Source: UMGS1851 sp900555605
GTDB taxonomy: Bacteria; Bacillota; Clostridia; UBA1212; UBA1255
Assembly: GCA_902472555.1 (NCBI GenBank)
Contig: CABROF010000009.1
Span: forward strand, 1-44,020
Direction of reading: 5' to 3'
DNA length: 44,020 nt
Shown one piece after another: positions 16,261 through 25,303 of the stretch. The position numbers were made by a program, and so were the translations under genes. Below the pieces are notes generated by a model that did no database searches, had not been told where the DNA came from, and saw nothing but the letters and a program-made list of their open reading frames with translations. Position 1 is the stretch's first letter; the number at the start of each line of letters is the position of its first letter.

Positions 16261-17935
16261 GCGGAGAAAAGGAGAAATCAATTTGGCGATTACATTTTTA
16301 ACGATGGCTGTCACACTCGGCGGCTGCGGGGATCCCAAGCCCCCCGCAGCCACTGCGGGAACAAGCTGCGTAGACGCACAGCTTCACTACACAGATGAAG
16401 AAATGCAGCTGATGGAAGATTACCAGCAAAAACAGGCAGGTGTAAAGCTCACCGTATATGAAAACAATACCTTTGCTACGGAAGTGCTGTCGGTAACGGC
16501 TCCGGATATCGGTGCGCTGCAGGACCTCCCTCCGGCACTGTACGGAGGCAATGGCTGCGTACGGTATGAAGGCTTTATCTGCTTTGCGGAAAGCGGCGGA
16601 CAGCAGCTTCGTATCAGCGGCGCGGCAGCACAGATTACAATCGTTTACGGTGAACTGCGCAAGGAGGCCTATCATGACGGAATGCATTTTACCGCCGGCA
16701 CGTACTATGGAATTACGGTGGAGTTTCCGCTGCGGAATATCAGTTCGGATACAGCGGTTTTATTCAGCGCGGCTTCAGCGTATAAGCTGTCTCAGACACA
16801 GCCTGTTTTCGGCGGCGAGCAGCCGCCGGCAGAGCCGATTGCGGATGTACATCTGCGGGACGCGTATATTTTAAACGGGCCTGATGCGTATTACATGACA
16901 GGTACCTACTGTCCGTCCGACTGGCGCAATACCAATGAAATCCATGTATACCGCTCTGAGGACCTGACGGAGTGGACAGATCTCGGTGCTGTCTGGAACC
17001 TCGAAAGGGACGGAACCTGGCAGCAGGGCGTGCTGAGCAGCGGCGACCGGCCGGTTTGGGCGCCGGAAATTAGTTATATTAACGGTACGTATTATATCAT
17101 CTATTCCTTGGGCTGGGGATCCATGACATCATCTGTCTTAAGAAGTACCAGCGGCCGTGCGGAGGGACCCTATGAGGATGTTTCGGATCGGCCTATGTTT
17201 GACTATATTGACGGTTCTTTGTTTCAGGACGAGGACGGCAGCGTGTACGCGGTATACTCTGACGGCCGTATTGCCCGCATGAATGATTCTCTGACGGCAG
17301 CCGCGGAAACGCCGAAGCTGCTTGCCAGTGAAAGCGGCTGCTCCATCGGCTTTGAGGGCTGTTCTATTTTTCAATATGAGGGGTTATACTATCTGACTTC
17401 CGCTGTTTACAACACCCATATCCGGGAGGACGGCAGTACCTATGTGACGTATGACAGTATGTATGCCGTTTCAGAAAATTTGTACGGACCTTACGGGGAA
17501 CGCAGACTGCTGCTGCAGTACGGCGGGCACAATAATCTGTTTATAACAGACGACGGGAAGGTGTACACCACGTTTTTCTACAGTGAAAGGTTCAGCGAAC
17601 GTCCGGCGATTGCAGAACTCGCACTGTCAGACAACGGACTGATCACCACGGCATGGCAGAAACAGGAAACGGCGCATATTGAGGAACATGTTTTTGCGGC
17701 AGTTCCGGAGTCCGGCCTTCGCTATGGGCTTCTGCTTCGCTGCCGCAGCGCGGTCACGGTATTGATCAACGGGAAAGAGGCCTTTACGGCGCAAGCTTCC
17801 GGCGGCAGCTATTATCATTATGAAATTGATTCCGCACTGCTTTGCACGGACGGCGGGGAAAATCGGATCTCCTATTCAGCGGAACGCAATATGAACATAG
17901 ACGCATATCTCGAAACGTGGCGCTATATCAAGTGA
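16253..17935 (+). CDS. GH43-family glycosidase, surface lipoprotein
   Basis: ATG 16253 overlaps the preceding gene by 8 bases. The signal ends in LGGCGD (cysteine 25), so it is a lipoprotein. Residues 30-200 form an N-terminal beta-region of unknown role. Residues 205-500 read as the five-bladed beta-propeller of GH43: VHLRDAYI with the candidate base Asp, PVWAPEISYINGTYYIIYS, DYIDGSLFQDEDG with the pKa-setting Asp, and FEGCSIF with the candidate acid Glu. A small beta-domain ends the protein. GH43 enzymes are mostly alpha-L-arabinofuranosidases, beta-xylosidases or exo-galactanases; the exact substrate cannot be read. It is paired with a membrane-anchored binding protein. Confidence 0.8.
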   Translation: MRKRRKGEINLAITFLTMAVTLGGCGDPKPPAATAGTSCVDAQLHYTDEEMQLMEDYQQKQAGVKLTVYENNTFATEVLSVTAPDIGALQDLPPALYGGNGCVRYEGFICFAESGGQQLRISGAAAQITIVYGELRKEAYHDGMHFTAGTYYGITVEFPLRNISSDTAVLFSAASAYKLSQTQPVFGGEQPPAEPIADVHLRDAYILNGPDAYYMTGTYCPSDWRNTNEIHVYRSEDLTEWTDLGAVWNLERDGTWQQGVLSSGDRPVWAPEISYINGTYYIIYSLGWGSMTSSVLRSTSGRAEGPYEDVSDRPMFDYIDGSLFQDEDGSVYAVYSDGRIARMNDSLTAAAETPKLLASESGCSIGFEGCSIFQYEGLYYLTSAVYNTHIREDGSTYVTYDSMYAVSENLYGPYGERRLLLQYGGHNNLFITDDGKVYTTFFYSERFSERPAIAELALSDNGLITTAWQKQETAHIEEHVFAAVPESGLRYGLLLRCRSAVTVLINGKEAFTAQASGGSYYHYEIDSALLCTDGGENRISYSAERNMNIDAYLETWRYIK

Positions 17936-17963
17936 AAGGCGCGATCCTCACAGGACCTGCCGA

Positions 17964-18842
17964 TCATAAAGGCCGTTCGTTGATATACAGGATATTACTG
18001 GTTTCATTTTGATTCCGCATGCGGGCGTAGCGGCCCGGCGTAAGGCCGGTGTGCCCGGAAAAAAAGCGAATAAAATAATATTCGTTTTTATACCCTAAGA
18101 GTCCGGCGATTTCCCGGATCGTATAGTCCGTACAGCCGAGGTAATATTTGGCCCGTTCAAGCCTTCTGCGATTGAGATCCTGGTTTGGAGTAATGCCGAA
18201 AAGTTTCTTGTAAATCTTATGAAAATAAGATGCGCTCACATTGGCGTGGGCTGCCATGCGCGCAACATTCCAATCGATATGGATATGTTCCATCACATAC
18301 GTCCGGGTTGCCTTGATGTCATACAGTATGGCGGGATTGATGTCCAGCAGTTCCGGCACCTCTGCGGGAAGCAGGGATTTTTCTGCCAGTAAAAGTAAAA
18401 TGCCCCGCATTTTATTGTCGGTTTTAAAAGGCGTAAGGGCGGAATGCGTTTCGAGGCGGTCGGCTGCCCAGACAATTTCCGCCAGCTCCTTAATCTCGTT
18501 GCAAAGCGCCTCATGGGAATCCAGCTTGATCACGGTATTAAAGGGAATCCCGATGGCGGAGACATACGTTTTTACGTCCTCTCCGGCAAAATGAATATAA
18601 TCGTTCGTCCAAAAACCGCCGGGATCGCTTTTGTAATGCGTGGGGTAATAGATCTGCGGTGTAAAAGGCTCGTACAGGATGCAGGCCGGCGGAGCAATGG
18701 AAAGGGAGCTGCCCGCAATTACGGCAGTAGTGGGCGAGCGGAACAGAACAAGGAGATAGGTGGGTGTGCCATGCTCGAACCTGACCGACAGCATATCGTT
18801 TGGATGTTTATAGTTCCAGCCTATTTCATGGATGGTAATCAT
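17964..18842 (-). CDS. AraC family transcriptional regulator
   Basis: I choose ATG 18842 because GGAG lies 8 bases upstream; a GTG three codons earlier overlaps that site. The roughly 292-residue protein has an AraC-type arm/cupin sensor (residues about 10-150) and a C-terminal domain with HANVSASYFHKIYKKLFGIT and IAGLLGYKNEYYFIRFFSGHTGLTP, the two helix-turn-helix signatures. It is convergent with the GH43 gene and follows another AraC gene (18992-20026) on the same strand, 149 bases downstream of it, so the two may be cotranscribed. Confidence 0.88.
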   Translation of the reverse strand: MITIHEIGWNYKHPNDMLSVRFEHGTPTYLLVLFRSPTTAVIAGSSLSIAPPACILYEPFTPQIYYPTHYKSDPGGFWTNDYIHFAGEDVKTYVSAIGIPFNTVIKLDSHEALCNEIKELAEIVWAADRLETHSALTPFKTDNKMRGILLLLAEKSLLPAEVPELLDINPAILYDIKATRTYVMEHIHIDWNVARMAAHANVSASYFHKIYKKLFGITPNQDLNRRRLERAKYYLGCTDYTIREIAGLLGYKNEYYFIRFFSGHTGLTPGRYARMRNQNETSNILYINERPL

Positions 18843-18991
18843 AGAGGGCACTCCGTTTCATGCTTATTTTACATGAATCATATCAAATCCGCAGAACGTA
18901 TTCAATTGCTCGGGCAGAGAATTTCGGTAGGAGAAGAGAATCAGTCAATCGCCTGCGAGAGAAGCTTCCTGCCAGCCGTCTGTTGCTGCTT

Positions 18992-20026
18992 TTAAGGCCG
19001 CGGCGGGACTGACCGATTTCTATTTCGTGTACGGTATTCCTTCGGAGAAATGCCGGTGCGCTTCCGAAACATTTTATAAAAAACGTCAGATTTATGAAAG
19101 CCGGAACGGAGGGCGATTTCCTGTACCGACAGGTCGGTTCCCTTTAAGAGCGCACAGGCGTTTTTAATCCGGATATTGTTCAGAATTTCCGAAAAACCCA
19201 GACCGGTTTCGGTTTTGATCCGCTTGCTTAAATAAGGAACCGTATAATGAAAACGCGCTGCCAGATCACACAGCCGTACGGAGGTATAATGCTCCTGCAT
19301 ATAAGAAAGAATCTCATTTATGCTTTTGGAGGGTGAACAAAGGACAGAGGGAAATTCAAAATTGCTGGAATGGCTTCTGATCATATAGCCGAAGATGGCG
19401 CGCATGAGGTTTTCTTTAATTTTCCTGGTGTAATTATCTTTTCCCCGGGCGCCCTCATCAATCAGCAGTTCAATTGCGTTATGCAATACGCTGTCATCCC
19501 GAGACCGGCATACCGTATAAGGTACGGCGCTTTTTTCAAACAGTGCGCTCCAGAAAAAGTCGGACAGCACGCTTTTTTCGGAAAGCAGATCAAAAAAGGT
19601 TTCATTGAAGGTACTTCTTCTGATCAGAATATTGATTACAATACTATCGCTGAACACACGGAGCATATGATTTGTTCCCGGCGCCATGATACAAAAGTCT
19701 CCGGTTTCCAGGCGCAGGCAATTGCCGTCCGCCTGATTATCGCAGTACCCGCAGAGCACATAGATTAGTTCAAAAAATGTATGGCTGTGCTGAAAGGGTG
19801 GCATATAGCAGGCGTGCTTGATGATTTTTATGTTATCCGCATCGTCGAAGACCTGCTCGCTGATCAATTGGGGAGGGCCGGATATTTCCGGGATATACAT
19901 TCCGTGTTCCAGAATATATGTCGGATCTATGACAGACAGGTCCTGATTCTGCATATAATGCTGATAAATCTGTTCTCCCTCGTTGTATTGAGCAAAAAAT
20001 TCTTCCAGATGCAAATCATATAGCAT
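18992..20026 (-). CDS. AraC family transcriptional regulator
   Basis: This 344-residue protein has a leader helix, a cupin sensor with FQHSHTFFELIYVLCGYC (about residues 80-100) and the AraC DNA-binding domain near the C-terminus (IALRSGFHKSDVFYKMFRKRTGISP). Its sensor is a paralogue of that of the regulator at 7759-8862. It is transcribed divergently from the intracellular GH36 gene, with tandem repeats in the spacer, so that gene is the probable target. It ends in an arginine-rich tail. Confidence 0.88.
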   Translation of the reverse strand: MLYDLHLEEFFAQYNEGEQIYQHYMQNQDLSVIDPTYILEHGMYIPEISGPPQLISEQVFDDADNIKIIKHACYMPPFQHSHTFFELIYVLCGYCDNQADGNCLRLETGDFCIMAPGTNHMLRVFSDSIVINILIRRSTFNETFFDLLSEKSVLSDFFWSALFEKSAVPYTVCRSRDDSVLHNAIELLIDEGARGKDNYTRKIKENLMRAIFGYMIRSHSSNFEFPSVLCSPSKSINEILSYMQEHYTSVRLCDLAARFHYTVPYLSKRIKTETGLGFSEILNNIRIKNACALLKGTDLSVQEIALRSGFHKSDVFYKMFRKRTGISPKEYRTRNRNRSVPPRP

Positions 20027-20337
20027 ATCCGTCCCTCCGCTTCCCGCGTATCCGTGCGTTTGTAGTGTTATCGCTTGCTTGATTATATAACATAAAAATT
20101 TTTACGGCAATTCCGCCTGCCGGGTAATTCCGCCTGAAAATAATTTTTGCAATGCTTATGAATAAAAATACGGTCTATTTTCCAAAACATATATTTTATA
20201 AAATATAACCGTCATACGTATTGACGATTGAGGAAAAGGCGATATATGGCTGTTATGACATCCTGCACGGGCGATTTTATATATTCAGATGAATATTATA
20301 TTACGGATCAGAGAAAGGAAACGGGGTTTATCAGAGT
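20027..20337. other. divergent regulatory spacer
   Basis: The spacer separates the AraC gene from the GH36 gene. I see no gene in it. It is AT-rich in the middle (20140-20210) and holds the tandem AATTCCGCCTG repeats at 20109-20136. No clean -35/-10 pair stands out, which would fit activator-dependent promoters. Confidence 0.5.
20109..20136. promoter_or_regulatory. tandem AATTCCGCCTG repeats, possible AraC operator
   Basis: AATTCCGCCTG occurs at 20109-20119 and again at 20126-20136, 17 bases apart in the same orientation. AraC-type monomers bind direct repeats spaced about two helical turns, so this is a plausible operator. Confidence 0.45.
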
Positions 20338-22296
20338 ATGGAACGGAAGAAAGCAATCATGCACAAGTATGAAATGTATCTCAGCGATTTGTCCGGCCTG
20401 CCGGTGTCCTTTACCTATGGCGGACATAATTACAGGGGGTTTGGAAAGGATTTTCAGGAGCTGTCCAGAAAGACGGAGGAGGTCGGTAAAAAAATAACGA
20501 CAGAAATCCTTCTCCGCTTCAGAGACGATCTGCGGGTAACGCTGCGAATGGCAATTTATCCGGACTATTGTGCCTATGAATGGACTGTTTATTTTGAAAA
20601 CAAAGGGAAAGGAAATTCTGCGGTGCTGGAAAACCTGAAATGCGCGGATCTTGTGTTTGCTGGTGCCTCTCCCGTGCTGAAAGGAATTTACGGAGACGGC
20701 GGCATGGAAGACAAGGGGCCGTATGGGCCGTATTGCTTTGATCTAAAAACCGAAGGGAACATCCATATGACACCGCCTACCGGGCGTTCTACGTACAATT
20801 ATTTTCCGTATTTTAATATTGAATACGGAGACGGCGGTACCTTTGCCGCGTTGGGCTGGCCGATTATGTGGGGCGCTTCTTTTACTTATGAAAGCGGAGA
20901 AAATGGCAAAGAGTCCGTTTGCTTCCGGGCGGGACAGGAGACCTTTTCCTCCTATCTTGCGCCGGGTGAACGGATACGGACGCCTTTGGCGGTGTTCCTG
21001 GAATATGAAGGCCGGGATGAGGATCGGGCCATGAATTTATGGCGCCGCTGGTTTATTGACTGCAATATGAGACGGATTGACGGAGATCTATTTGAACCGC
21101 ATATATCCGGCGGCACCTCATGGATGTACGATGAAATGAAGGATGCAACGGATCAGAATCAGATTGCCGCTATGGAAAAATATATTGAGAACGGTGTGCC
21201 CATATCGTACTGGTGGATGGACGCGGGCTGGTATTTCCGTACGGGCCGGGAGCAGCTTTCGACATGGCTTCACACCGGAACGTGGATGGTGGATACCATA
21301 CGGTTTCCTTCTAAGTTTCAGGCAATCAGCGATTACGGGGCCGAACATGGGGTAAAGACGCTTCTGTGGTTTGAACCGGAGGTTGTACGGCTTGACTGGA
21401 AGGATCATGATGATACCTACGGCATTCCGCGGGAATATATGCTCGATGACAACCTCGCGGATTTCGGAAATGATCATTTTATAGACTGGATGGTCCGGCG
21501 CGTCTCTGAGATTCTCATCGAAGGCAGCATATCGCTGTACAGACAGGACTATGGGATCAATCCGGCAGGTAATTTTCATGCGCATAACACAGCGGGCCGT
21601 ATGGGAATGGCTGAAAATCAATATGCACAGGGCTACTACCAATATTGGGATTTGCTGATAGAGCGCTTCCCGGACATGATGATTGATTCCTGTGCGGCGG
21701 GAGGCGGACGCAACGATATCGAGAGCATGAGAAGAGCGGTACCGCTGCATAAGACGGATCATGACTACTCCAATCAGGAAGATAAACAGGCCATGCATCA
21801 GACCCTCTACCGGTGGCTGCCATACTTCGGCGCATGCGTGGCAGGCCCCGATACGTGCACACAGGCCGATCAGTACACGCTGCGTTCGTCTTATGCGCCT
21901 TGGATTGCGATGTGCTGGAACGTCAACTACAGGAAGCTTGACTGGGAGACAATCCGGGAATCCGCTTATGAGTGGGAACGTATCAATCGGTACTATTACA
22001 GCGACTATTACCCGCTTACAGAATGGGGGCGCGGCACGGAGTGCTGGCGGGGATGGGAATTTTTCGATCCGAATTCTAACGAGGGCTTTATCCAGATGTT
22101 CCGGCCCGGAGAGGCAGCGAAATCCCTCTGGCGCGTCCCGCTGAAGGGGCTTGTACCTGATATCACATATTCCGTATACAATGTCGATACAGGAAATTGT
22201 TACAAGGCTCCAGGCGCATCGCTCATGAAGGACGGGCTTCCTGTGGAAATCACGGAGCCCCGGGGAACGGCCTTATTTATGATCGCCCCGGTATGA
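20338..22296 (+). CDS. GH36 family alpha-galactosidase, no signal peptide
   Basis: The 652-residue protein has no signal sequence and so is presumably cytoplasmic. ATG 20338 is used; ATG 20359 (MHKYEM) with GGAAG nearby is as likely. It aligns over its whole length with the lipoprotein GH36 at 9840 (YRGFGxDF, YFPYFNxEYGDGG, WWMDAGWY, LLWFEPEVVR). The likely nucleophile is Asp404 in YRQDYG and the likely acid/base Asp474 in HKTDHDY. An intracellular copy implies uptake of galactosides, yet no transporter lies in the cluster. It is probably transcribed from the divergent spacer under the AraC gene beside it; the TerB gene behind has its own promoter. Confidence 0.88.
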   Translation: MERKKAIMHKYEMYLSDLSGLPVSFTYGGHNYRGFGKDFQELSRKTEEVGKKITTEILLRFRDDLRVTLRMAIYPDYCAYEWTVYFENKGKGNSAVLENLKCADLVFAGASPVLKGIYGDGGMEDKGPYGPYCFDLKTEGNIHMTPPTGRSTYNYFPYFNIEYGDGGTFAALGWPIMWGASFTYESGENGKESVCFRAGQETFSSYLAPGERIRTPLAVFLEYEGRDEDRAMNLWRRWFIDCNMRRIDGDLFEPHISGGTSWMYDEMKDATDQNQIAAMEKYIENGVPISYWWMDAGWYFRTGREQLSTWLHTGTWMVDTIRFPSKFQAISDYGAEHGVKTLLWFEPEVVRLDWKDHDDTYGIPREYMLDDNLADFGNDHFIDWMVRRVSEILIEGSISLYRQDYGINPAGNFHAHNTAGRMGMAENQYAQGYYQYWDLLIERFPDMMIDSCAAGGGRNDIESMRRAVPLHKTDHDYSNQEDKQAMHQTLYRWLPYFGACVAGPDTCTQADQYTLRSSYAPWIAMCWNVNYRKLDWETIRESAYEWERINRYYYSDYYPLTEWGRGTECWRGWEFFDPNSNEGFIQMFRPGEAAKSLWRVPLKGLVPDITYSVYNVDTGNCYKAPGASLMKDGLPVEITEPRGTALFMIAPV

Positions 22297-22331
22297 CGGC
22301 CGAATACAGCATGCTCCCTGCAGGCCGCGCC

Positions 22332-22360
22332 TTGACAAGCCGGCGCAGGCCTTTTATAAT
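22332..22360 (+). promoter_or_regulatory. consensus sigma-A promoter for the TerB gene
   Basis: TTGACA (22332-22337), a 17-base spacer and TATAAT (22355-22360) match the consensus exactly. It lies 36 bases past the GH36 stop and about 60 before the TerB start. The -35 is bracketed by an imperfect GC-rich inverted repeat (GGCCGCGCC near 22323, GGCGCAGGCC near 22342). The promoter of the ATPase gene at 31870 looks alike. Confidence 0.85.
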
Positions 22361-22419
22361 CCGGGATAGAGATGGCGGAGTATGCCGGACAGAATCGGGG
22401 ACATTAAAGGATTGGGAGA

Positions 22420-24105
22420 ATGGAAGCACGCGGCCGTGAAAGACAAAATATCGGAATTGGCCGGATCGGCAGGGGGCCGGATCCGGCGAAAGCCGGGACG
22501 GAAACGGAGATTCCGCAGGTGTATGCGGAACTGAAAAGGGTGTCCATTCCGGATCCGGACCTGCGGTATTCGTATGAAATTCAGCTTTTTTATGCGCAGG
22601 CGGTATTTATGAAGGACGTAACGGACGACTGCCCGTATACGGGTGAATTTATCTGTTATTATCCCACCTATGCCAAAATGGCGATTCCGGAGCTGCGGGG
22701 CTATTTTACCTGGCGGACCGGAGTGCGCAGCGGCCGTCTAACGCAGGCGCCCCGAGCCTTTGCGTTTTTATATGTTTATGAGCTTTTGAATCAGATCGGC
22801 GTGTCTTCGGCGCAGGAGGGCTTTGAACGGATTGCGGCGTTCTGGAAGTCTTATGGACAGATTGATTCTAAAATTACGCCGTATATGAAACGATGGCTTA
22901 AGGACTACGTGATCTTTTATAATTTGGAGGTCCGTCTTCTGATAGATTACGGATTGTGTGAAGCATCGGAGTCCATGTGCCGGTTTGCCGCGGCTTATGA
23001 GGACGGAGATGGTTCTGCGCTTTTGGCAGCTGCGGAGTATTTTTCTGCTTACCGTTTGTCCGGCAGCAGAGGCTATCAGGAGAACCGGCAGGCCTATCAG
23101 GAGGTAACGCTGCAGGTTTTTAAAAGGCTCGACAGATATTTCCTGCGGTATCGGAAGAAATCGTTTTTGACGGTACTCTTCGGCAGCGAATCAAACGCAT
23201 TCTGGCTGCCTTTTGCGGATGCCATGGTACATACCATGCGGCTGCGGGATACGCGGATGTATGAAATCAATGCGTGTGAACGGTATACCTGCGGGAACGG
23301 GACTTGGCGCAGATATGATTACACCTGCTCTCCGGAAAGCAAAAAGCTGCTTGGCGGAATTTTGAAGACCATTGACAGTCTGATGCGGAAGAACTGCGGC
23401 ATATCCGGTGTACTCAAATGCGCCGGAGCCGTGTCTCAGCCTATTTACCGCCTGATTGCCGAAACCGTAGAGACCTTTGGTAAATCGATGCGGGCGGCTG
23501 CGACCTTGTTTGACTTTGCCGCTGCCAATGCTTTGCCGCAGCCGCCGAATGGATACGGCAAAGGCGGGCGGAGCGGAAAAAACGGAAAAAGGAAAGCGGA
23601 TCGGGCAGGGGAGACTTCGGTTCAGGCTTCCATCTGGATTGATGCCTCCCGATTTGACGAAATCCGTACGGCTTCCGAAACGATTCAGACATGGCTGCTC
23701 ACAGAAGAGACGGCTTCCGAGATCCCCGGCAGGCAATCTCTCCGGGAAGAAAGACAAGAAACGGAATCTGCCTGCAGTGCAATATCGGAGAAACCGGACC
23801 GCGGCGCGGTGCCGGCGGAATCGGTTTACGGCGCGGAGGCGGCTTCAAGCCCCAGTCCGGATGCGGAGAAGGCGGCCTGTCATCGGAAAATCTACACAGA
23901 AATCCTGCGGGCCGTTTATCGAAATGAACCTGCTGCAGCAAAACGGGCGGCAGAGCGGGAAGGCAGAATGCTTTCCGTCTTAATTGAAGAAATCAACGAG
24001 TTTTTTTATGAAACCGTAGGGGACAGCGTCATTTTATACGACGGGGACCAATTCGCAATTGCCCAAGACTATATCAAAGAAATCGAAAGTCTGCTGCCGC
24101 TTTGA
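22420..24105 (+). CDS. TerB_N/TerB_C domain protein
   Basis: ATG 22420 follows AAAGGA at 8 bases. The N-terminal half (about residues 50-260) has the TerB_N pattern: YSYEIQLFYAQAVFMKD, a PELRGYFTWRTGVRSG core and helical AFAFLYVYELLNQIG. The C-terminal part (about 480-560, ending IEEINEFFYETVGDSVI) fits TerB_C. Between them lies a low-complexity linker with a basic patch (GRSGKNGKRKAD). TerB_N/TerB_C proteins are known from comparative genomics of tellurite-resistance-linked stress systems, together with ATPases and helicases. Here the ATPase and helicase are at 31990-35551. It has no part in sugar metabolism. Exact role unknown. Confidence 0.75.
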   Translation: MEARGRERQNIGIGRIGRGPDPAKAGTETEIPQVYAELKRVSIPDPDLRYSYEIQLFYAQAVFMKDVTDDCPYTGEFICYYPTYAKMAIPELRGYFTWRTGVRSGRLTQAPRAFAFLYVYELLNQIGVSSAQEGFERIAAFWKSYGQIDSKITPYMKRWLKDYVIFYNLEVRLLIDYGLCEASESMCRFAAAYEDGDGSALLAAAEYFSAYRLSGSRGYQENRQAYQEVTLQVFKRLDRYFLRYRKKSFLTVLFGSESNAFWLPFADAMVHTMRLRDTRMYEINACERYTCGNGTWRRYDYTCSPESKKLLGGILKTIDSLMRKNCGISGVLKCAGAVSQPIYRLIAETVETFGKSMRAAATLFDFAAANALPQPPNGYGKGGRSGKNGKRKADRAGETSVQASIWIDASRFDEIRTASETIQTWLLTEETASEIPGRQSLREERQETESACSAISEKPDRGAVPAESVYGAEAASSPSPDAEKAACHRKIYTEILRAVYRNEPAAAKRAAEREGRMLSVLIEEINEFFYETVGDSVILYDGDQFAIAQDYIKEIESLLPL

Positions 24106-24110
24106 AGCGA

Positions 24111-24124
24111 ACCTGTCGACAGGT
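24111..24124. repeat. 14-bp perfect palindrome
   Basis: ACCTGTCGACAGGT lies 6 bases after the TerB stop, between convergent genes, in a GC-rich gap. It may be part of a termination structure or a binding site. Confidence 0.5.
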
Positions 24125-24198
24125 CCGGTGCGGCGTACCACGCCTCGGCGGCTGCCCTGCGGGGCCCCGGGCTGTCCGGAGACCGTCCGTCGGAATGC

Positions 24199-25164
24199 CT
24201 ACGGCCTGATCAGGGGCGCCTCGTTTCGGGCAAGCCGGTATTTCAGCCTGTAGGCTTCCGGAGAAAGTCCTGTTTCCCGCTTGAAAAACGTAATAAAATG
24301 GTTTACGGAGGAAAGGCCCACGGCAGAAGCGATCTGTTTCACCAAATCGTCGCTTTCAAGCAGCATGGAGCGCGCGTGGGTTAGTCTGATTTTCATCAGA
24401 TAGTCGTAAGGAGAAAGCCCCGTATATTCCCGGAACAGCTTGTGAAAATGGGATGTGCTGAGCCCGCAGCTGCCGGCAATATCGGCAATGGTGACCTTAT
24501 GCATATAATTGCTTTCCATATAGTAGAAAGCCTGCTGAATCCATTTCGGCTGCCCCAGCAGATTATATTCCTGGGGATCAAGGGAATTGAGATAGAGATC
24601 CGTAAGAATCTGCGTCATGGTGTTTACTGCCAGAACCCGATTGACCTGAAACGCGTATTTTGTGTAAAAATAGAGATTGTTGAGATACTGCTGAAAAGGC
24701 GCTGACTGGCGAATCCGCAGAGAGACCAGAAAATCCTTTTTACATATGAATTCATAATATTTTTCACTGATCATACCATAATGGGAGAGCAGCACCAGCT
24801 CGCTGCTTTTGCTGCAGACGATATCATATTTACAGTTACAGGAAACCAGTACCACTTCCCCGGTACGGGCTGTCAGCGCGGCTTGCTTCATACCGTAGGT
24901 GCCTGCTGCCGTAATTTCTCCCTTGCAAACATAGATCAGATCAAATGTACTGATGGGATTTCGATTCAGAACAGACGCTGCCGCGCAGCTGTAAGTGCCG
25001 AAGCAGCTGATGGTACAGTACAATCCGAAGGACTCATTATTCCGGCAGGTATCCGCGATTTCAAAGATCGTCTTGGGCGGTACGCCTTTTACCGCGGTAA
25101 ATCCGGGCTTGTTCTGTCTTGCTTTACTGTAGCGATACAAAATTTCCGAATTCAAATAAGACAC
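24199..25164 (-). CDS. AraC family transcriptional regulator
   Basis: The 321-residue protein has a cysteine-rich cupin-like sensor (residues about 40-190) and a typical C-terminal AraC domain (GSCGLSTSHFHKLFREYTGLSPYDYL and IASAVGLSSVNHFITFFKRETGLSP). The start is GTG 25164; the ribosome site is weak and an in-frame stop lies just upstream, so no longer start is possible. It is transcribed divergently from the GH127 operon at 25304 and probably controls it. Confidence 0.85.
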   Translation of the reverse strand: MSYLNSEILYRYSKARQNKPGFTAVKGVPPKTIFEIADTCRNNESFGLYCTISCFGTYSCAAASVLNRNPISTFDLIYVCKGEITAAGTYGMKQAALTARTGEVVLVSCNCKYDIVCSKSSELVLLSHYGMISEKYYEFICKKDFLVSLRIRQSAPFQQYLNNLYFYTKYAFQVNRVLAVNTMTQILTDLYLNSLDPQEYNLLGQPKWIQQAFYYMESNYMHKVTIADIAGSCGLSTSHFHKLFREYTGLSPYDYLMKIRLTHARSMLLESDDLVKQIASAVGLSSVNHFITFFKRETGLSPEAYRLKYRLARNEAPLIRP

Positions 25165-25217
25165 CGGCTTTCATAGGATTTGTATATTATTTATTGTGAT
25201 CAGTATATCATATCCGG

Positions 25218-25246
25218 TTGCTTTCAGACAATATCCCTGTTATTCT
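25218..25246 (+). promoter_or_regulatory. possible promoter of the GH127 operon
   Basis: TTGCTT (25218-25223) and TATTCT (25241-25246) are 17 bases apart, 58 bases before the GH127 start. Both boxes are imperfect, as for an activated promoter. Confidence 0.45.
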
Positions 25247-25303
25247 TTTTATTAGAAGGGCATTATATAGGGTATCTCATCAGAATACGGAAAGGGCACT
25301 GGA

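Noticed and set aside
20228..20497. Plus-strand frame at 20228 as a separate small gene
   Set aside because: It overlaps the GH36 start in another frame and its C-terminal half is a basic shadow with no recognisable content.
23191..23983. Arginine- and proline-rich frames inside the TerB gene on both strands
   Set aside because: They are shadows in GC-rich sequence; codon use and domain match support the TerB frame only.
24106..24198. Riboswitch or ncRNA in the TerB/AraC gap
   Set aside because: It is a GC-rich convergent gap with one palindrome; no promoter or structured element beyond that is evident.
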